A DNA stretch of 64,000 nt from CAUZIZ01 sp965218775 (lineage in GTDB: Bacteria; Acidobacteriota; UBA6911; RPQK01; JAJDTT01), in contig CBDCLS010000004.1 in NCBI GenBank assembly GCA_965218775.1, positions 1,302,001 through 1,366,000 of the forward strand, read 5' to 3'. This document shows, in pieces, positions 9,125 to 17,493 of the stretch. The position numbers and the translations under genes were made by a program. The notes beneath the pieces were generated by a model, which was not told the origin of the DNA, ran no database searches, and saw nothing but the letters and a program-made list of their open reading frames with translations. Within the stretch, counting starts at the first letter, position 1. The number at the start of each line of letters is the position of its first letter.

Positions 9125-9726
9125 TTCTCGAGCCGGATGCCGGAGCGAAGGGCGACGAGACCAGTAGCGCCAAACCACGCCGCCGTGAGATGGAACACCG
9201 GTAGGTAGAGTGCGAGATCGTCTGGGAGTCCCATGGTCAGCGCCATGGCAGCCAGCCCGACAAGTCCGGCCCAGATCCCGCTCCACTTTGGGAATAGATG
9301 CCATTTCAGGATTGCGAGTCCGAGAATCAGCAATCCCAAACCAGAGAAGACTCGTCCAAAGCGTACCAGGCAGGTGGCATACTCAGTGTCGAGCCGCAGC
9401 GAGGCCACAAAGGCGGCAACCGTCTCGGTCGACTGGCCGTTCATATCGATCGCTCCCCAGGCCCCGAAGTGGTAGTAGAAAGCAGCGGCCACCGCGCTGA
9501 CCAGCATCCCGGCTGAGCCGACCGCTGCCCCCGGCCACACCAGAATCCGAGACGGCGTTTCCGCGACTACCGCCGCCAGGGTAGAGAGAGCAATCACCGC
9601 GAAGATCATTCCGAAGAGGTGGATTCGATACATCCAGATCCAGAGCAGCAGGTTTTCATGGATGGCCGAAAAGTCTGTGGTTTGAAAAAACGTCCCGATC
9701 CGAGTCGGCATCAGCATCCAGCCTAG
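9121..9726 (-). pseudogene. Membrane protein, 3' part, interrupted by IS copy 1
   Basis: This codes for roughly 200 residues with about five hydrophobic segments and no family I recognise. The true 5' end lies on the far side of the IS (11827-11908). Removing the 2100-base IS and one CTAG target copy gives a continuous 684-base frame of 228 codons. The start ATG at 9717 is an internal methionine of the original protein. A truncated product lacking the first membrane segment could still be made. The gene was the first of the unit leading into the enolase-superfamily gene, so the insertion may also disturb that operon. Confidence 0.75.
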
Positions 9727-11826
9727 CCTCGATTTCCACGGCAGTACAAATGACGCCTTTCCGCTTCGAGCCCCCCGCCAGAATCCTTGATCGGCGCGAC
9801 TTGCGCCTGCTGTGTTTCCACCTACGTTAGTAAATAGAAGTACCTATTTGGATAGAGAGGTAATCCTATACCTAAAACCTGATCAAGGGACGATCCCCAC
9901 GCGAATGCTAGAAAAGTCTGGATATGAGGCAGAATAGAACCCTATCAAAGGCTGAGCATTTTCTGTCATTCATATCTAGTATAGTTATAGTTTGGAATAC
10001 AGTAATCGGAATAGACTAACTAATGACACCCGACCGACCGTTCCGGAGGCCCAATTCTTCCTGGCCCCCGAATCGCCTCTGCAGCGCCAGTATGAGGCCT
10101 TGCGCTGCTTTTTCGTCGAAGGCTTGCCCTCGCAGCAGGTCGCCACTCGCTTCGGCTATTCCCCAGGAGCCTTCCGCGTCCTCTGTCATCAGTTTTGCCA
10201 TGATCTCAGCAAGCGCGCCCGCTTCTTTCAGGCGATTCGCCGGGGGCCTCAAGCGGCGCCCGCCCGCGATCGGGTGCGGGAACGGGCCGTCGCCCTGCGC
10301 AAGCGAAACCTCTCGGTCTACGATATCCAACGCGAGTTGGCCGCCGCCGGCCATTCCATCAGCATCAATGCGTTATCGATCCTGCTGCGAGAGGAGGGCT
10401 TCGCCCGACTGCCCCGGCGTCGGGATGAGCAACGCCCCGCCACCCTCAAGCCCGAAGCAGCAGCCATCGCCGACGTGCGGCAGATCAATCTGGCCCCGCG
10501 CAGCTTTCGCACCCGGGTCGGCGGTCTGTTTCTGTTCGTCCCGCTGATGCGATCGATCGATCTCGGGGCGGTGCTGCAGCCCCCCCGCCTTCCCGGCTCC
10601 CAAATGATTCCCGCCGAGCAGGCCGTGCGCACCCTGCTGGCTCTGAAGCTGCTGGGCATCGAAAGAAAAAGTCATGTCATGGATCGGGTCTTTGACGAGG
10701 GCATCGCCCTTTTTGCCGGTCTCAATGTGGTGCCCAAGCGCTCCTACCTGGCCGCCTACAGCTCCCGGGTCGACCGACGCGCCAACCTGCGCCTCATGGG
10801 AGCCTGGTTTGAGCAGGTCCAAGCCGCCGGCCTGCCCCGGGGCTCTTCCTTCGATCTGGACTTTCACACCGTCCCCGCCAATAGCCAGCAGGAACCTTTG
10901 GACAAACACTATGTCTCTTCCCGCAGCCGCAGCCAAAAAGGCATCCTCGTTTTTTTGGCTCGGGACGCCACCGAGCGTGTCTTATGCTACGCCAATGCGG
11001 GTGTCCCCCGGGCCGATCGAGCCGACGAGGTGCAACGCTTCGTCCAGTTCTGGCACCAACACAGCGGTCAGCCTCCGGCCGAACTCGTCTTCGATTCCCA
11101 GTTGACCACCTATGCTCATCTGAACCGCCTCAACCAACAGGGCATTGGCTTTATCACCCTGCGCCGCCGCTCCCAAAAAATGCTGGGCCAGATCTGGAGC
11201 CGCCCCGCCTCCGCCTGGCACCGCATCACCTTACCCGCCCTGACTCGGATCTTTCGCACCCCCAAAGTCCTGGACCAGCGGATCGTCCTGAAACATTACG
11301 AAGGTCCCCTGCGCCAGCTCACCCTCATGGAACTCGGTCACGAAGAACCGACCGTCCTACTGACCAACCATCTGCGCCGCGCCCCCTCGACTCTGATCAC
11401 CCGCTATGCCCAACGCATGCTCATCGAAAATGGCATCTCCGAAGCCATCCAGTTCTTTCACCTGGACGCGCTCTCTTCGATGGTGGGACTCAAAGTGGAT
11501 TTTGACCTCCAGATCACCCTCATGGCCAGCTCCCTATATCGACTCATGGCCGAGAAGATTGGTCGCGAATATCAGCGGGCTCAAGCCAAAAAGATCTTCC
11601 GAAATCTCCTCGACGTCTCGGCCCGGGTCCAGATCCAAGAGCAGCAAGTCACCGTCCACCTCGATAAGCGCGCCCATAACCCCTACTTGGTCGCCTCGGG
11701 CCTGGGTGATGATCCCACGCCCATGCCTTGGTTTGGCGGCAAAACTCTGGTCCTTCGATTTGACTAACCGACTCAACGGCTACCCTTAAAAAATGTTAGT
11801 CCTTTCCAGTACCGTGGAAATCGAGG
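9727..11826 (+). mobile_element. 2100-bp insertion sequence, copy 1 (IS4-like DDE transposase)
   Basis: The ends are inverted repeats of 16 perfect bases (GCCTCGATTTCCACGG at the left, its complement at the right), flanked on both sides by the 4-base target duplication CTAG (9723-9726 and 11827-11830). A second copy of identical length lies inverted at 31528-33627. It carries one transposase gene. About 265 bases of AT-richer leader precede that gene. The few differences between the copies indicate recent activity. Confidence 0.92.
9992..11767 (+). CDS. Transposase of IS copy 1 (591 aa)
   Basis: DDE transposase of the IS4-like superfamily. The N-terminal 130 residues contain a helix-turn-helix-like region (QQVATRFGYSPGAFRVLC) and a second winged part. 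The catalytic core includes SSFDLDFHT, ELVFDSQLTTY and the Y-(2)-R-(3)-E signature YAQRMLIEN. The start is a TTG. It differs from the second copy at residues 8, 17 and 69 (R/G, V/A, C/R). The exact IS family would need comparison with ISfinder. Confidence 0.9.
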   Translation: MEYSNRNRLTNDTRPTVPEAQFFLAPESPLQRQYEALRCFFVEGLPSQQVATRFGYSPGAFRVLCHQFCHDLSKRARFFQAIRRGPQAAPARDRVRERAVALRKRNLSVYDIQRELAAAGHSISINALSILLREEGFARLPRRRDEQRPATLKPEAAAIADVRQINLAPRSFRTRVGGLFLFVPLMRSIDLGAVLQPPRLPGSQMIPAEQAVRTLLALKLLGIERKSHVMDRVFDEGIALFAGLNVVPKRSYLAAYSSRVDRRANLRLMGAWFEQVQAAGLPRGSSFDLDFHTVPANSQQEPLDKHYVSSRSRSQKGILVFLARDATERVLCYANAGVPRADRADEVQRFVQFWHQHSGQPPAELVFDSQLTTYAHLNRLNQQGIGFITLRRRSQKMLGQIWSRPASAWHRITLPALTRIFRTPKVLDQRIVLKHYEGPLRQLTLMELGHEEPTVLLTNHLRRAPSTLITRYAQRMLIENGISEAIQFFHLDALSSMVGLKVDFDLQITLMASSLYRLMAEKIGREYQRAQAKKIFRNLLDVSARVQIQEQQVTVHLDKRAHNPYLVASGLGDDPTPMPWFGGKTLVLRFD

Positions 11827-11908
11827 CTAGCCACAGCATCAAGGCGGTGGCTATGAAGGACCACCCGGTCAGCTTCGTCGCAAAATTTCGCTCTATTTCT
11901 TGACTCAC
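11827..11908 (-). pseudogene. Membrane protein, 5' part (first 27 codons) cut off by IS copy 1
   Basis: On the reverse strand a GTG at 11908 opens a frame encoding MSQEIERNFATKLTGW and the start of a hydrophobic segment (FIATALMLWLGWML), with a stop codon just upstream. The frame joins the 9121-9726 part exactly once the IS and one CTAG copy are removed. This identifies the real N-terminus and first membrane helix of the interrupted gene. Confidence 0.7.
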
Positions 11909-12017
11909 AGGAATTCGCGCATTCTACTCTGGAGGATCAGGAGCAGCAAGAAGTCGCCAGCGCCAGAGGCGCCAGAAGGTCGCTCCCTTGCGAAAGCGGA
12001 TCGGATCGGTGAGACTG

Positions 12018-12039
12018 TGAGCAGTGGGCAGTGAGCAAT
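12018..12039. repeat. Heptamer tandem repeat (GAGCAGT type)
   Basis: Imperfect 7-base units of the type TGAGCAG or TGGGCAG. The same motif recurs near 15930, 16145 and 16680. Confidence 0.5.
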
Positions 12040-12044
12040 ACCGG

Positions 12045-12160
12045 AATACGAAGCCAAGTCCGGCAGAGCCGCGAACGACTTGACTTGTTAGCAGTATGAG
12101 CCCAAGTTCCGAGGAGAGAGCTGGACAACAGCAAGATCTCTCCTAATCCAACGCGGTTGG
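12045..12160 (+). repeat. Dispersed intergenic repeat, copy B
   Basis: The fullest copy of the family, with blocks TACGAAGCCAAGTCCG, CAGAGCCGCGAACGACTTGA, AAGTTCCGAGGAGAGAGCTG and GACAACAGCAAG. It lies directly upstream of the radical SAM gene, so it may carry or influence that promoter. The copy at 25658 is its closest relative. Confidence 0.65.
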
Positions 12161-12218
12161 GGCGGTTTGGACAGGGCCGCGAACGGTCTGGACGACTGCC
12201 AACACGAAACGAGCCACT

Positions 12219-13559
12219 GTGGAGCGACCGGATAGTAGCACAATCTCCCCTGTCTCCCAGCCGCCGAAAGCCTTCCACATCCTGGCCAAACCCAACGGGC
12301 CGATCTGCAATCTGGACTGCAAGTACTGTTTCTACCTGGAGAAGGAAAATCTCTACCCCGGTACTTCAGATTGGGGAATGGATGATCGGGTTCTGGAAGC
12401 CTACATTCGGCAGTACATCGAGGCCCAGGACGTGCCGGCGATCAGCTTTGCCTGGCAGGGGGGCGAGCCCACTCTGTTGGGTGTCGATTTCTTCCGACGG
12501 GCCGTGGAATTCCAGCGGAAATATGCCAACGGGAAGCGGATCGAGAACGGCTTCCAGACCAACGGTATCCTGCTGGACGACAGCTGGGGTGAATTCCTTG
12601 CGGAGCACGGGTTCCTGGTAGGGCTCTCGATCGACGGTCCGGCCGAGCTCCACGACTACTACCGAGTCGACAAAGGGGGGCAGCCCACCCACAAGCGCGT
12701 GATGCGGGGACTCGGCTTTCTGAGAAAGCACGGAGTCGATTTCAACACGCTCACCGTGGTCCAACGTCAGAACGCCCGTCATCCCCTTGAGATCTATCGC
12801 TTCCTCAAGGAGATCGGAAGTGGCTTCATGCAGTTCATCCCGATCGTCGAGCGGGTGGCTGAGGAGATCGGTCCCGATGGACTTTCGTTACTTTCGCCTG
12901 ACGCCGACGAAGCGGCCAGGGTATCGAGCTGGTCCGTGGATGCAAAGCAGTTCGGGATGTTCCTGTGTTCCATTTTTGACGAGTGGGTACGCCAGGACGT
13001 GGGGAATTATTTCGTGCAGATCTTCGACGTTGCACTGGAGTCCTGGGTGGGAATGGAGTCCAGCTTGTGCGTGTTCCGTGAGACCTGTGGCACGGCTCTG
13101 GCGATTGAGCACAACGGCGACCTGTACTCTTGCGATCACTATGTCTATCCCGAGAATAGGCTCGGCAACATCATGGAAAGGCCGATGGAGACGTTGGTGG
13201 CTTCGCCTCAGCAGGTCGGCTTCGGCCACGCCAAGCGCGATACCTTGCCTCGCTATTGCCGGGAGTGTGAGGTCCGGTTCGCCTGTAACGGTGAGTGTCC
13301 CAAGCATCGCTTCATCCGCACGCCGGACGGTGAGGCGGGGCTCAACTACCTCTGTGCGGGCTATAAACTCTTCTTCAACCACATCGATCCTCATATGCGT
13401 TTCATGGCGGCAGAGCTTGCTGAAAAAAGGGCCCCCGCCAACGTGATGGCCTGGGTCAGATCGCGAGATCTTCAAGAACAAGGTAAGCGGCGGCCCGGAA
13501 GAAACGATCCCTGTATCTGCGCTAGCGGCAAGAAATACAAAAAGTGCTGCGGTGCTTGA
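12219..13559 (+). CDS. Anaerobic sulfatase-maturating enzyme with SEC-C tail
   Basis: Radical SAM enzyme that converts the active-site cysteine or serine of sulfatases to formylglycine. The [4Fe-4S] motif CNLDCKYC lies at about residues 30-37, followed by the anSME hallmarks FAWQGGEPTL and FQTNG. SPASM-type cysteine clusters for two auxiliary [4Fe-4S] clusters are visible (CGTALAIEHNGDLYSCDHY, CRECEVRFACNGECPKHRF). The last 25 residues are a SEC-C zinc motif (NDPCICASGKKYKKCCG), which is an added domain. The start is GTG. It matches the cysteine-type sulfatase at 5871, now carrying a stop codon; other sulfatases elsewhere in the genome are likely clients. Confidence 0.93.
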   Translation: MERPDSSTISPVSQPPKAFHILAKPNGPICNLDCKYCFYLEKENLYPGTSDWGMDDRVLEAYIRQYIEAQDVPAISFAWQGGEPTLLGVDFFRRAVEFQRKYANGKRIENGFQTNGILLDDSWGEFLAEHGFLVGLSIDGPAELHDYYRVDKGGQPTHKRVMRGLGFLRKHGVDFNTLTVVQRQNARHPLEIYRFLKEIGSGFMQFIPIVERVAEEIGPDGLSLLSPDADEAARVSSWSVDAKQFGMFLCSIFDEWVRQDVGNYFVQIFDVALESWVGMESSLCVFRETCGTALAIEHNGDLYSCDHYVYPENRLGNIMERPMETLVASPQQVGFGHAKRDTLPRYCRECEVRFACNGECPKHRFIRTPDGEAGLNYLCAGYKLFFNHIDPHMRFMAAELAEKRAPANVMAWVRSRDLQEQGKRRPGRNDPCICASGKKYKKCCGA

Positions 13560-13582
13560 GTAGAGAGTTGCTAGCCTCCAGT

Positions 13583-13742
13583 GTTTGGATAGCCCCTCGC
13601 CTTTGCCCGTGCCCTTGCCCTCCAATGGTTTCGGCTTTCTCTGGACTGGGACAGTAAAATGCAACTGCATTGAAGAGATTCCGGAGGGCAAAGGTAGAGG
13701 CAAAGTCGGAGGCAAAGGCACGGGCAAAGGCAAGGGCAGGGA
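13583..13742. terminator. Large hexamer-rich inverted repeat between convergent genes
   Basis: The left arm (about 13583-13622) consists of CCTTTGCCCGTGCCCTTGCC-type units and the right arm (about 13684-13742) of the complementary GGCAAAGGCACGGGCAAAGG-type units, separated by about 60 bases. The right arm is expanded by extra six-base units. It lies between two genes that point at each other and could terminate both. There is no T-tract. Confidence 0.5.
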
Positions 13743-13748
13743 GGGTAA

Positions 13749-16064
13749 CTAAGGGACTGAATCCAACATTTTGGCCAATTCCTCCGGATCCGAGGTGGGA
13801 AGCTTGCAGGCATAGTTTTCACATACGTACGCTGCTGCCTTGCCCTCTAGCGGACGCATTGCCTTTATCGAAGGGATGAGCTGCCCCAGGTAGTCCTGAC
13901 CCGCACCGTTGTCCGCGGAGAGGATCACCTTGTGAGGCAAGTACCTCTCGTGAATATTCTTCAACAGTGCTCGGGTATCCTCTCCTTTCGGATCCCCCGC
14001 GATAACGATCTGTTTGACGCTCCCCAGGTGAAAGTCGAAAGCTGTCAACATCTGGGGCATCGCCTCAGGCCCTGCTGCCAGCTGACCTCCATAGAAGACC
14101 AGGGTTTGCTCCGCCAACTTGCCCCAATCTTCATTCTTGGTCATCTGGGACAGCCGCAACAGATTCAGGGTGGTGACCGAGTTCCCGCTCGGCTGTGCGG
14201 AATCGTACGTCTCCTTGGTCCGCAGGAGTAGTGTAGGGTCTCCTCCAGCAGTGTCGAAGAATCCACCTTGCTCGGAGTCGTGGAAGAGTGCCTTCGATTT
14301 TCCCATCAATGCGACGGCTTGTTTGAGCCATCGAACATCCAGATCCGCCTCGTAGAGATCGAGCAGGCCCATGGTAAGAAAGGCGTAATCGGCTAGATGA
14401 GCTTCGTATCGCGATTCTCCCTCCCTATATCGGCGCAGCAGACGTCCGGTCTTGGCGTCGTACAGCGTCCGCAGGATGAAGTCGGCGCTTTTGGCGGCGG
14501 CTTGAATGTATCGGGGATCGCCGAATACCTGATAGGCACGGGCGAAAGCCGAGATCATCAGTCCGTTCCACGAAACCAGGATCTTGTCGTCCAGATAGGG
14601 CCGAGGACGTTTTCTTCGGACTGCGAGCAGGCTCTTGCGGGAGTCTTCGAGCAGCCTGAGAATCTCTTTCAGGGAACGATCGAATTTCTTCGAGGTCTCG
14701 GTAACCGACGAAGCGACGTAGAGAATGTTCTTGCCCGGAAACACGCTGTGAGGATCACTCAAGGCGTTGCCGTCGGGTTTCACTCCGTAGTAGTGAGCAA
14801 GGAGAGCGGCATTATCCTTTCCCAGGATCCGCTCGATTTCTTTCTGGGCCCAGACATAGAAGGCTCCCTCCTTCTTTTCCTCCCCGACTGTGGGCGCGCT
14901 CTCGGCGTCTTCGGCCGAGTAGAAGCCTCCCCCCTTGCGGGTCATGAGGGCAAGGACGTAATCGAGTGTCTTCCGGGCGATCGAGGAGTAGAAGCTGTCA
15001 CCCGTGAGCTGAAAAGCTTCCAGATAGACGCACACCAACTGCGCCTGATCGTAGAGCATCTTCTCGAAGTGGGGGACGCGCCACTGACCGTCCACTGAAT
15101 ACCGATGAAAGCCACCCCCCAGATGGTCGAAGAGTCCTCCCTCGGCCATCTTTCGCAGCGTTGCAAGTGTCATATCGAGGGCTTTCTGGTTGTTCGCGCT
15201 TCGATGGTATCGAAGCAGGAAACTCAGGCCCACCGGGCGTGGGAACTTCGGCCCCTGTCCGAACCCTCCGTAGTGGGGATCGTAGGTCTTCTCGAAGCTT
15301 CCGAATCCTGCGGACAAGAGTGATCGCTTCAAGGGGTGTTCGCCGCCCTTGATTGTGGTGCGCTTGCGAAGAAATTCTGTCAGCTTGGTGCTGGTCTCGA
15401 GCAGCTTCTGGGGCTGATCGCTCCAGAACTGAACGATCTTCGCCGTCAGCTCCCGGAATTGCTCTGGCGGAAAGTAGGTGCCGCCATAGAATGGTTTCAG
15501 AGCGGGAGTGAGAAACAGGGACATGGGCCAACCGCCTCGGCCAGTGAGAGCCTGGACGGCGGCCATGTAGACACGGTCCACATCGGGACGCTCCTCGCGA
15601 TCCACTTTGATGTTCACGAAATTCTGGTTCATGAACTCAGCGATTTCCGAGTTCTCGAACACCTTTCTCTCCATGACATGGCACCAGTAGCAGGTCGAGT
15701 AACCTATCGAGAGAAAGATTGGCTTGTTTTCCTTGCGCGCCTTTTCGAACGCCTCGTCCCCCCAGGGATACCAATCCATTGGGTTGAAGGCGTGTTGGAG
15801 CAGATAAGGGCTCTTTTCGTGGACGAGTCGGTTCGGCTTCTTATCCTCGGCGGCCGCCTCCGCGTCGGGTGAGGAGCACGAAACCGAAGCCTGGAGAGCT
15901 ATGATCGCCAGCAGGAGGCAGGCCCGAGTGAGCAGTGAGCAGTAAGTAGTGAGCAGTGAGCAGTGAGCAGTGAGCAGTGGGTCGCTGTTGGTGAATTCAG
16001 CATCAGTTGTCAGTCTTGATTCCTTTTTCGCGATCTGATGCCGTTTCCCACCGCTCAGCTCCAT
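13749..16064 (-). CDS. Thioredoxin-domain protein, YyaL/SSP411 (DUF255) family
   Basis: Long family protein with an N-terminal thioredoxin-like domain (KSPYLLQHAFNPMDWYPWG, active-site-like CYWC) followed by a six-hairpin glycosidase-like (alpha/alpha) domain. The family's function is poorly known. The first roughly 60 residues are unusual: after MELSGGKRHQ the frame translates a 7-base tandem repeat into 7-residue repeats (LLTAHCS, LLTTYCS), then a hydrophobic stretch ending in SVSCSSPD, which looks like a lipoprotein signal. The true start probably lies inside or after the repeat at a non-ATG codon; ATG 16064 is the only in-frame ATG upstream of the conserved part. The protein is likely exported. 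Confidence 0.85.
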   Translation of the reverse strand: MELSGGKRHQIAKKESRLTTDAEFTNSDPLLTAHCSLLTTYCSLLTRACLLLAIIALQASVSCSSPDAEAAAEDKKPNRLVHEKSPYLLQHAFNPMDWYPWGDEAFEKARKENKPIFLSIGYSTCYWCHVMERKVFENSEIAEFMNQNFVNIKVDREERPDVDRVYMAAVQALTGRGGWPMSLFLTPALKPFYGGTYFPPEQFRELTAKIVQFWSDQPQKLLETSTKLTEFLRKRTTIKGGEHPLKRSLLSAGFGSFEKTYDPHYGGFGQGPKFPRPVGLSFLLRYHRSANNQKALDMTLATLRKMAEGGLFDHLGGGFHRYSVDGQWRVPHFEKMLYDQAQLVCVYLEAFQLTGDSFYSSIARKTLDYVLALMTRKGGGFYSAEDAESAPTVGEEKKEGAFYVWAQKEIERILGKDNAALLAHYYGVKPDGNALSDPHSVFPGKNILYVASSVTETSKKFDRSLKEILRLLEDSRKSLLAVRRKRPRPYLDDKILVSWNGLMISAFARAYQVFGDPRYIQAAAKSADFILRTLYDAKTGRLLRRYREGESRYEAHLADYAFLTMGLLDLYEADLDVRWLKQAVALMGKSKALFHDSEQGGFFDTAGGDPTLLLRTKETYDSAQPSGNSVTTLNLLRLSQMTKNEDWGKLAEQTLVFYGGQLAAGPEAMPQMLTAFDFHLGSVKQIVIAGDPKGEDTRALLKNIHERYLPHKVILSADNGAGQDYLGQLIPSIKAMRPLEGKAAAYVCENYACKLPTSDPEELAKMLDSVP
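15926..15985. repeat. Heptamer tandem repeat (AGTGAGC)n
   Basis: About eight mostly perfect copies of AGTGAGC, with one AGTAAGT variant. The array falls inside the open frame of the YyaL-like gene and would encode its N-terminal 7-residue repeat. Confidence 0.8.
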
Positions 16065-16144
16065 GACCGTTTTATCCCTTTCTTGAGCCTACCAATTTCT
16101 ACTACGAACTGTTGATTACTGTCTCACGTGTTGATTACTCTTTC

Positions 16145-16181
16145 ACTCCTCACTCCTCACTCCTCACTGCTCACTGCTCCC
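16145..16181. repeat. Heptamer tandem repeat (CTCACTC/CTCACTG)
   Basis: Five units of ACTCCTC or ACTGCTC, the complement of the array at 15926. Its right end overlaps the last codons of the rimI-like gene and forms part of its C-terminal tail. Confidence 0.75.
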
Positions 16182-16637
16182 GTCCGGACGCGAGTCGAGT
16201 AGGAGGAGCATCACCAGGGCATCCTCGCTTCCCTGCGCATCCGAATAGTAGTTCCTACGGATGTCCACCTGCCTGAAGCCCATCTTTCTGTAGAGCTGAA
16301 GGGCGGGCTCGTTGGTGGACCGTACCTCTAGCAGAACGGCGCCAGCCCACTCTTCCCGCGCCAGGTCGAGAAGCTCCAGCAGGAGTTGATGTCCCAGACC
16401 CCTGCCGCGTGATTCGGTCCGCACACAGAGGTTCAAGATATGGGCCATCCTGGCCTCGAGTGACATCACGCCGTAGGCTTGAATGACCCCACCCTGCTCC
16501 AGCACCCGACAACAGTAGCCCGCCTCCAGGCAGTCGCTGAAGAAGTCCGCCTGCCAGGGATTCTCGAAGCTCTGATCCTCGAGCTGCGAGACCTGGGGCA
16601 CATCCCTGAGATCCATGGGCCTGACCTGAACTCTCAT
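16164..16637 (-). CDS. rimI: Ribosomal protein bS18 alanine N-acetyltransferase RimI-like
   Basis: GNAT acetyltransferase of 157 residues. The acetyl-CoA loop TESRGRGLGHQLL and the RimI-like pattern EVRSTNEPALQLYRKMGF plus RRNYYSD near the end are clear. In this family the product acetylates the N-terminus of ribosomal protein S18 or related targets. The C-terminal residues (SRPDGSSEQ) are encoded partly by the neighbouring heptamer repeat and are probably not functional. No obvious operon partner. Confidence 0.85.
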   Translation of the reverse strand: MRVQVRPMDLRDVPQVSQLEDQSFENPWQADFFSDCLEAGYCCRVLEQGGVIQAYGVMSLEARMAHILNLCVRTESRGRGLGHQLLLELLDLAREEWAGAVLLEVRSTNEPALQLYRKMGFRQVDIRRNYYSDAQGSEDALVMLLLLDSRPDGSSEQ

Positions 16638-16678
16638 CTCGTTTTTGTCGTATTCCTCTTACCACAACCAAGCGACCA

Positions 16679-16711
16679 CTGCTCAGTGCTTACTGCTCAC
16701 TGCTCACTGAT
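16679..16711. repeat. Heptamer tandem repeat upstream of sod
   Basis: Four to five units of the type TGCTCAC or TGCTTAC, the same motif as at 15926 and 16145. It directly precedes the proposed superoxide dismutase promoter. Confidence 0.7.
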
Positions 16712-16716
16712 TACCC

Positions 16717-16745
16717 TTGCCGAAGTGCCCACGTGTTGGTATCTT
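16717..16745 (+). promoter_or_regulatory. Possible sigma-70 promoter of the superoxide dismutase gene
   Basis: TTGCCG and TATCTT are separated by 17 bases, about 55 bases before the start codon. This is pattern matching only. Confidence 0.35.
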
Positions 16746-16798
16746 CGTGAACGGAGAAGGCTGTAGACCATTATTGACCGAATCCAAAAGGAGGGCTT

Positions 16799-17407
16799 AT
16801 GTCGTTTTCACTTCCAACCTTGCCCTATTCTTCTGATGCACTGGAACCACACATCGACCAGCGAACCATGGAAATCCACCATGGGAAGCATCATGCCACC
16901 TATGTGACCAATCTGAATAACGCCCTGGGATCCGCACCCGAACTAGAGGGGAAGAGCCTCGAAGAGTTGTTGGCCAACGGTTGTGGCGCTGTTCCGGAAG
17001 GAATTCGTACCGCCGTGAGAAACAACGGTGGCGGACATTACAACCACTCCCTTTTCTGGACCATCATGGGTCCTGGTGGCTCTGGCAGTCCCATCGGTAA
17101 TCTTGCTCAGGCGATCAATGGTGCCTTTGGGAGTGTCGACGACTTCAAGGCGAAGTTTGCTGCCGCCGGTGTCGGCAGATTCGGCTCAGGCTGGGCCTGG
17201 TTGATCAAGGACGGTTCGGGCTCTGTCTCCATTACGTCAACACCCAATCAGGACAATCCGGTCATGGAAGGTGTTTATCCGATTCTGGGCCTCGATGTGT
17301 GGGAGCACGCCTACTACCTGAACTACCAGAATCGCAGGCCTGATTACATCGCTGCCTGGTGGAACGCCGTGAACTGGCAGGCTGCCGAAGATCGTTTCAA
17401 CTCCTGA
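16799..17407 (+). CDS. sodA: Superoxide dismutase, Mn-type (Fe/Mn family)
   Basis: Cytoplasmic superoxide dismutase of 202 residues, full length. Metal ligands are visible in MEIHHGKHH, NGGGHYNHSLFW and DVWEHAYYLNYQ. The glycine-rich NNGGGHYNH block is typical of manganese enzymes, whereas iron enzymes usually have NNAAQ.WNH; GSGWAWL is also consistent. The AAGGAGGG ribosome site lies five bases before the ATG. It stands alone, with its own probable promoter. Metal choice cannot be proven from sequence. Confidence 0.95.
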   Translation: MSFSLPTLPYSSDALEPHIDQRTMEIHHGKHHATYVTNLNNALGSAPELEGKSLEELLANGCGAVPEGIRTAVRNNGGGHYNHSLFWTIMGPGGSGSPIGNLAQAINGAFGSVDDFKAKFAAAGVGRFGSGWAWLIKDGSGSVSITSTPNQDNPVMEGVYPILGLDVWEHAYYLNYQNRRPDYIAAWWNAVNWQAAEDRFNS

Positions 17408-17493
17408 TTCCAGCCGCGCGTGGTCACTGCGGTCACTGCCGGTCGTCTCGACCTTACGGGTCAGGTCTGCTATCCTACTGAATTAGGTAACCA

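Noticed and set aside
15926..15985. CRISPR-like repeat array
   Set aside because: The units are seven bases long and directly adjacent, without spacers.
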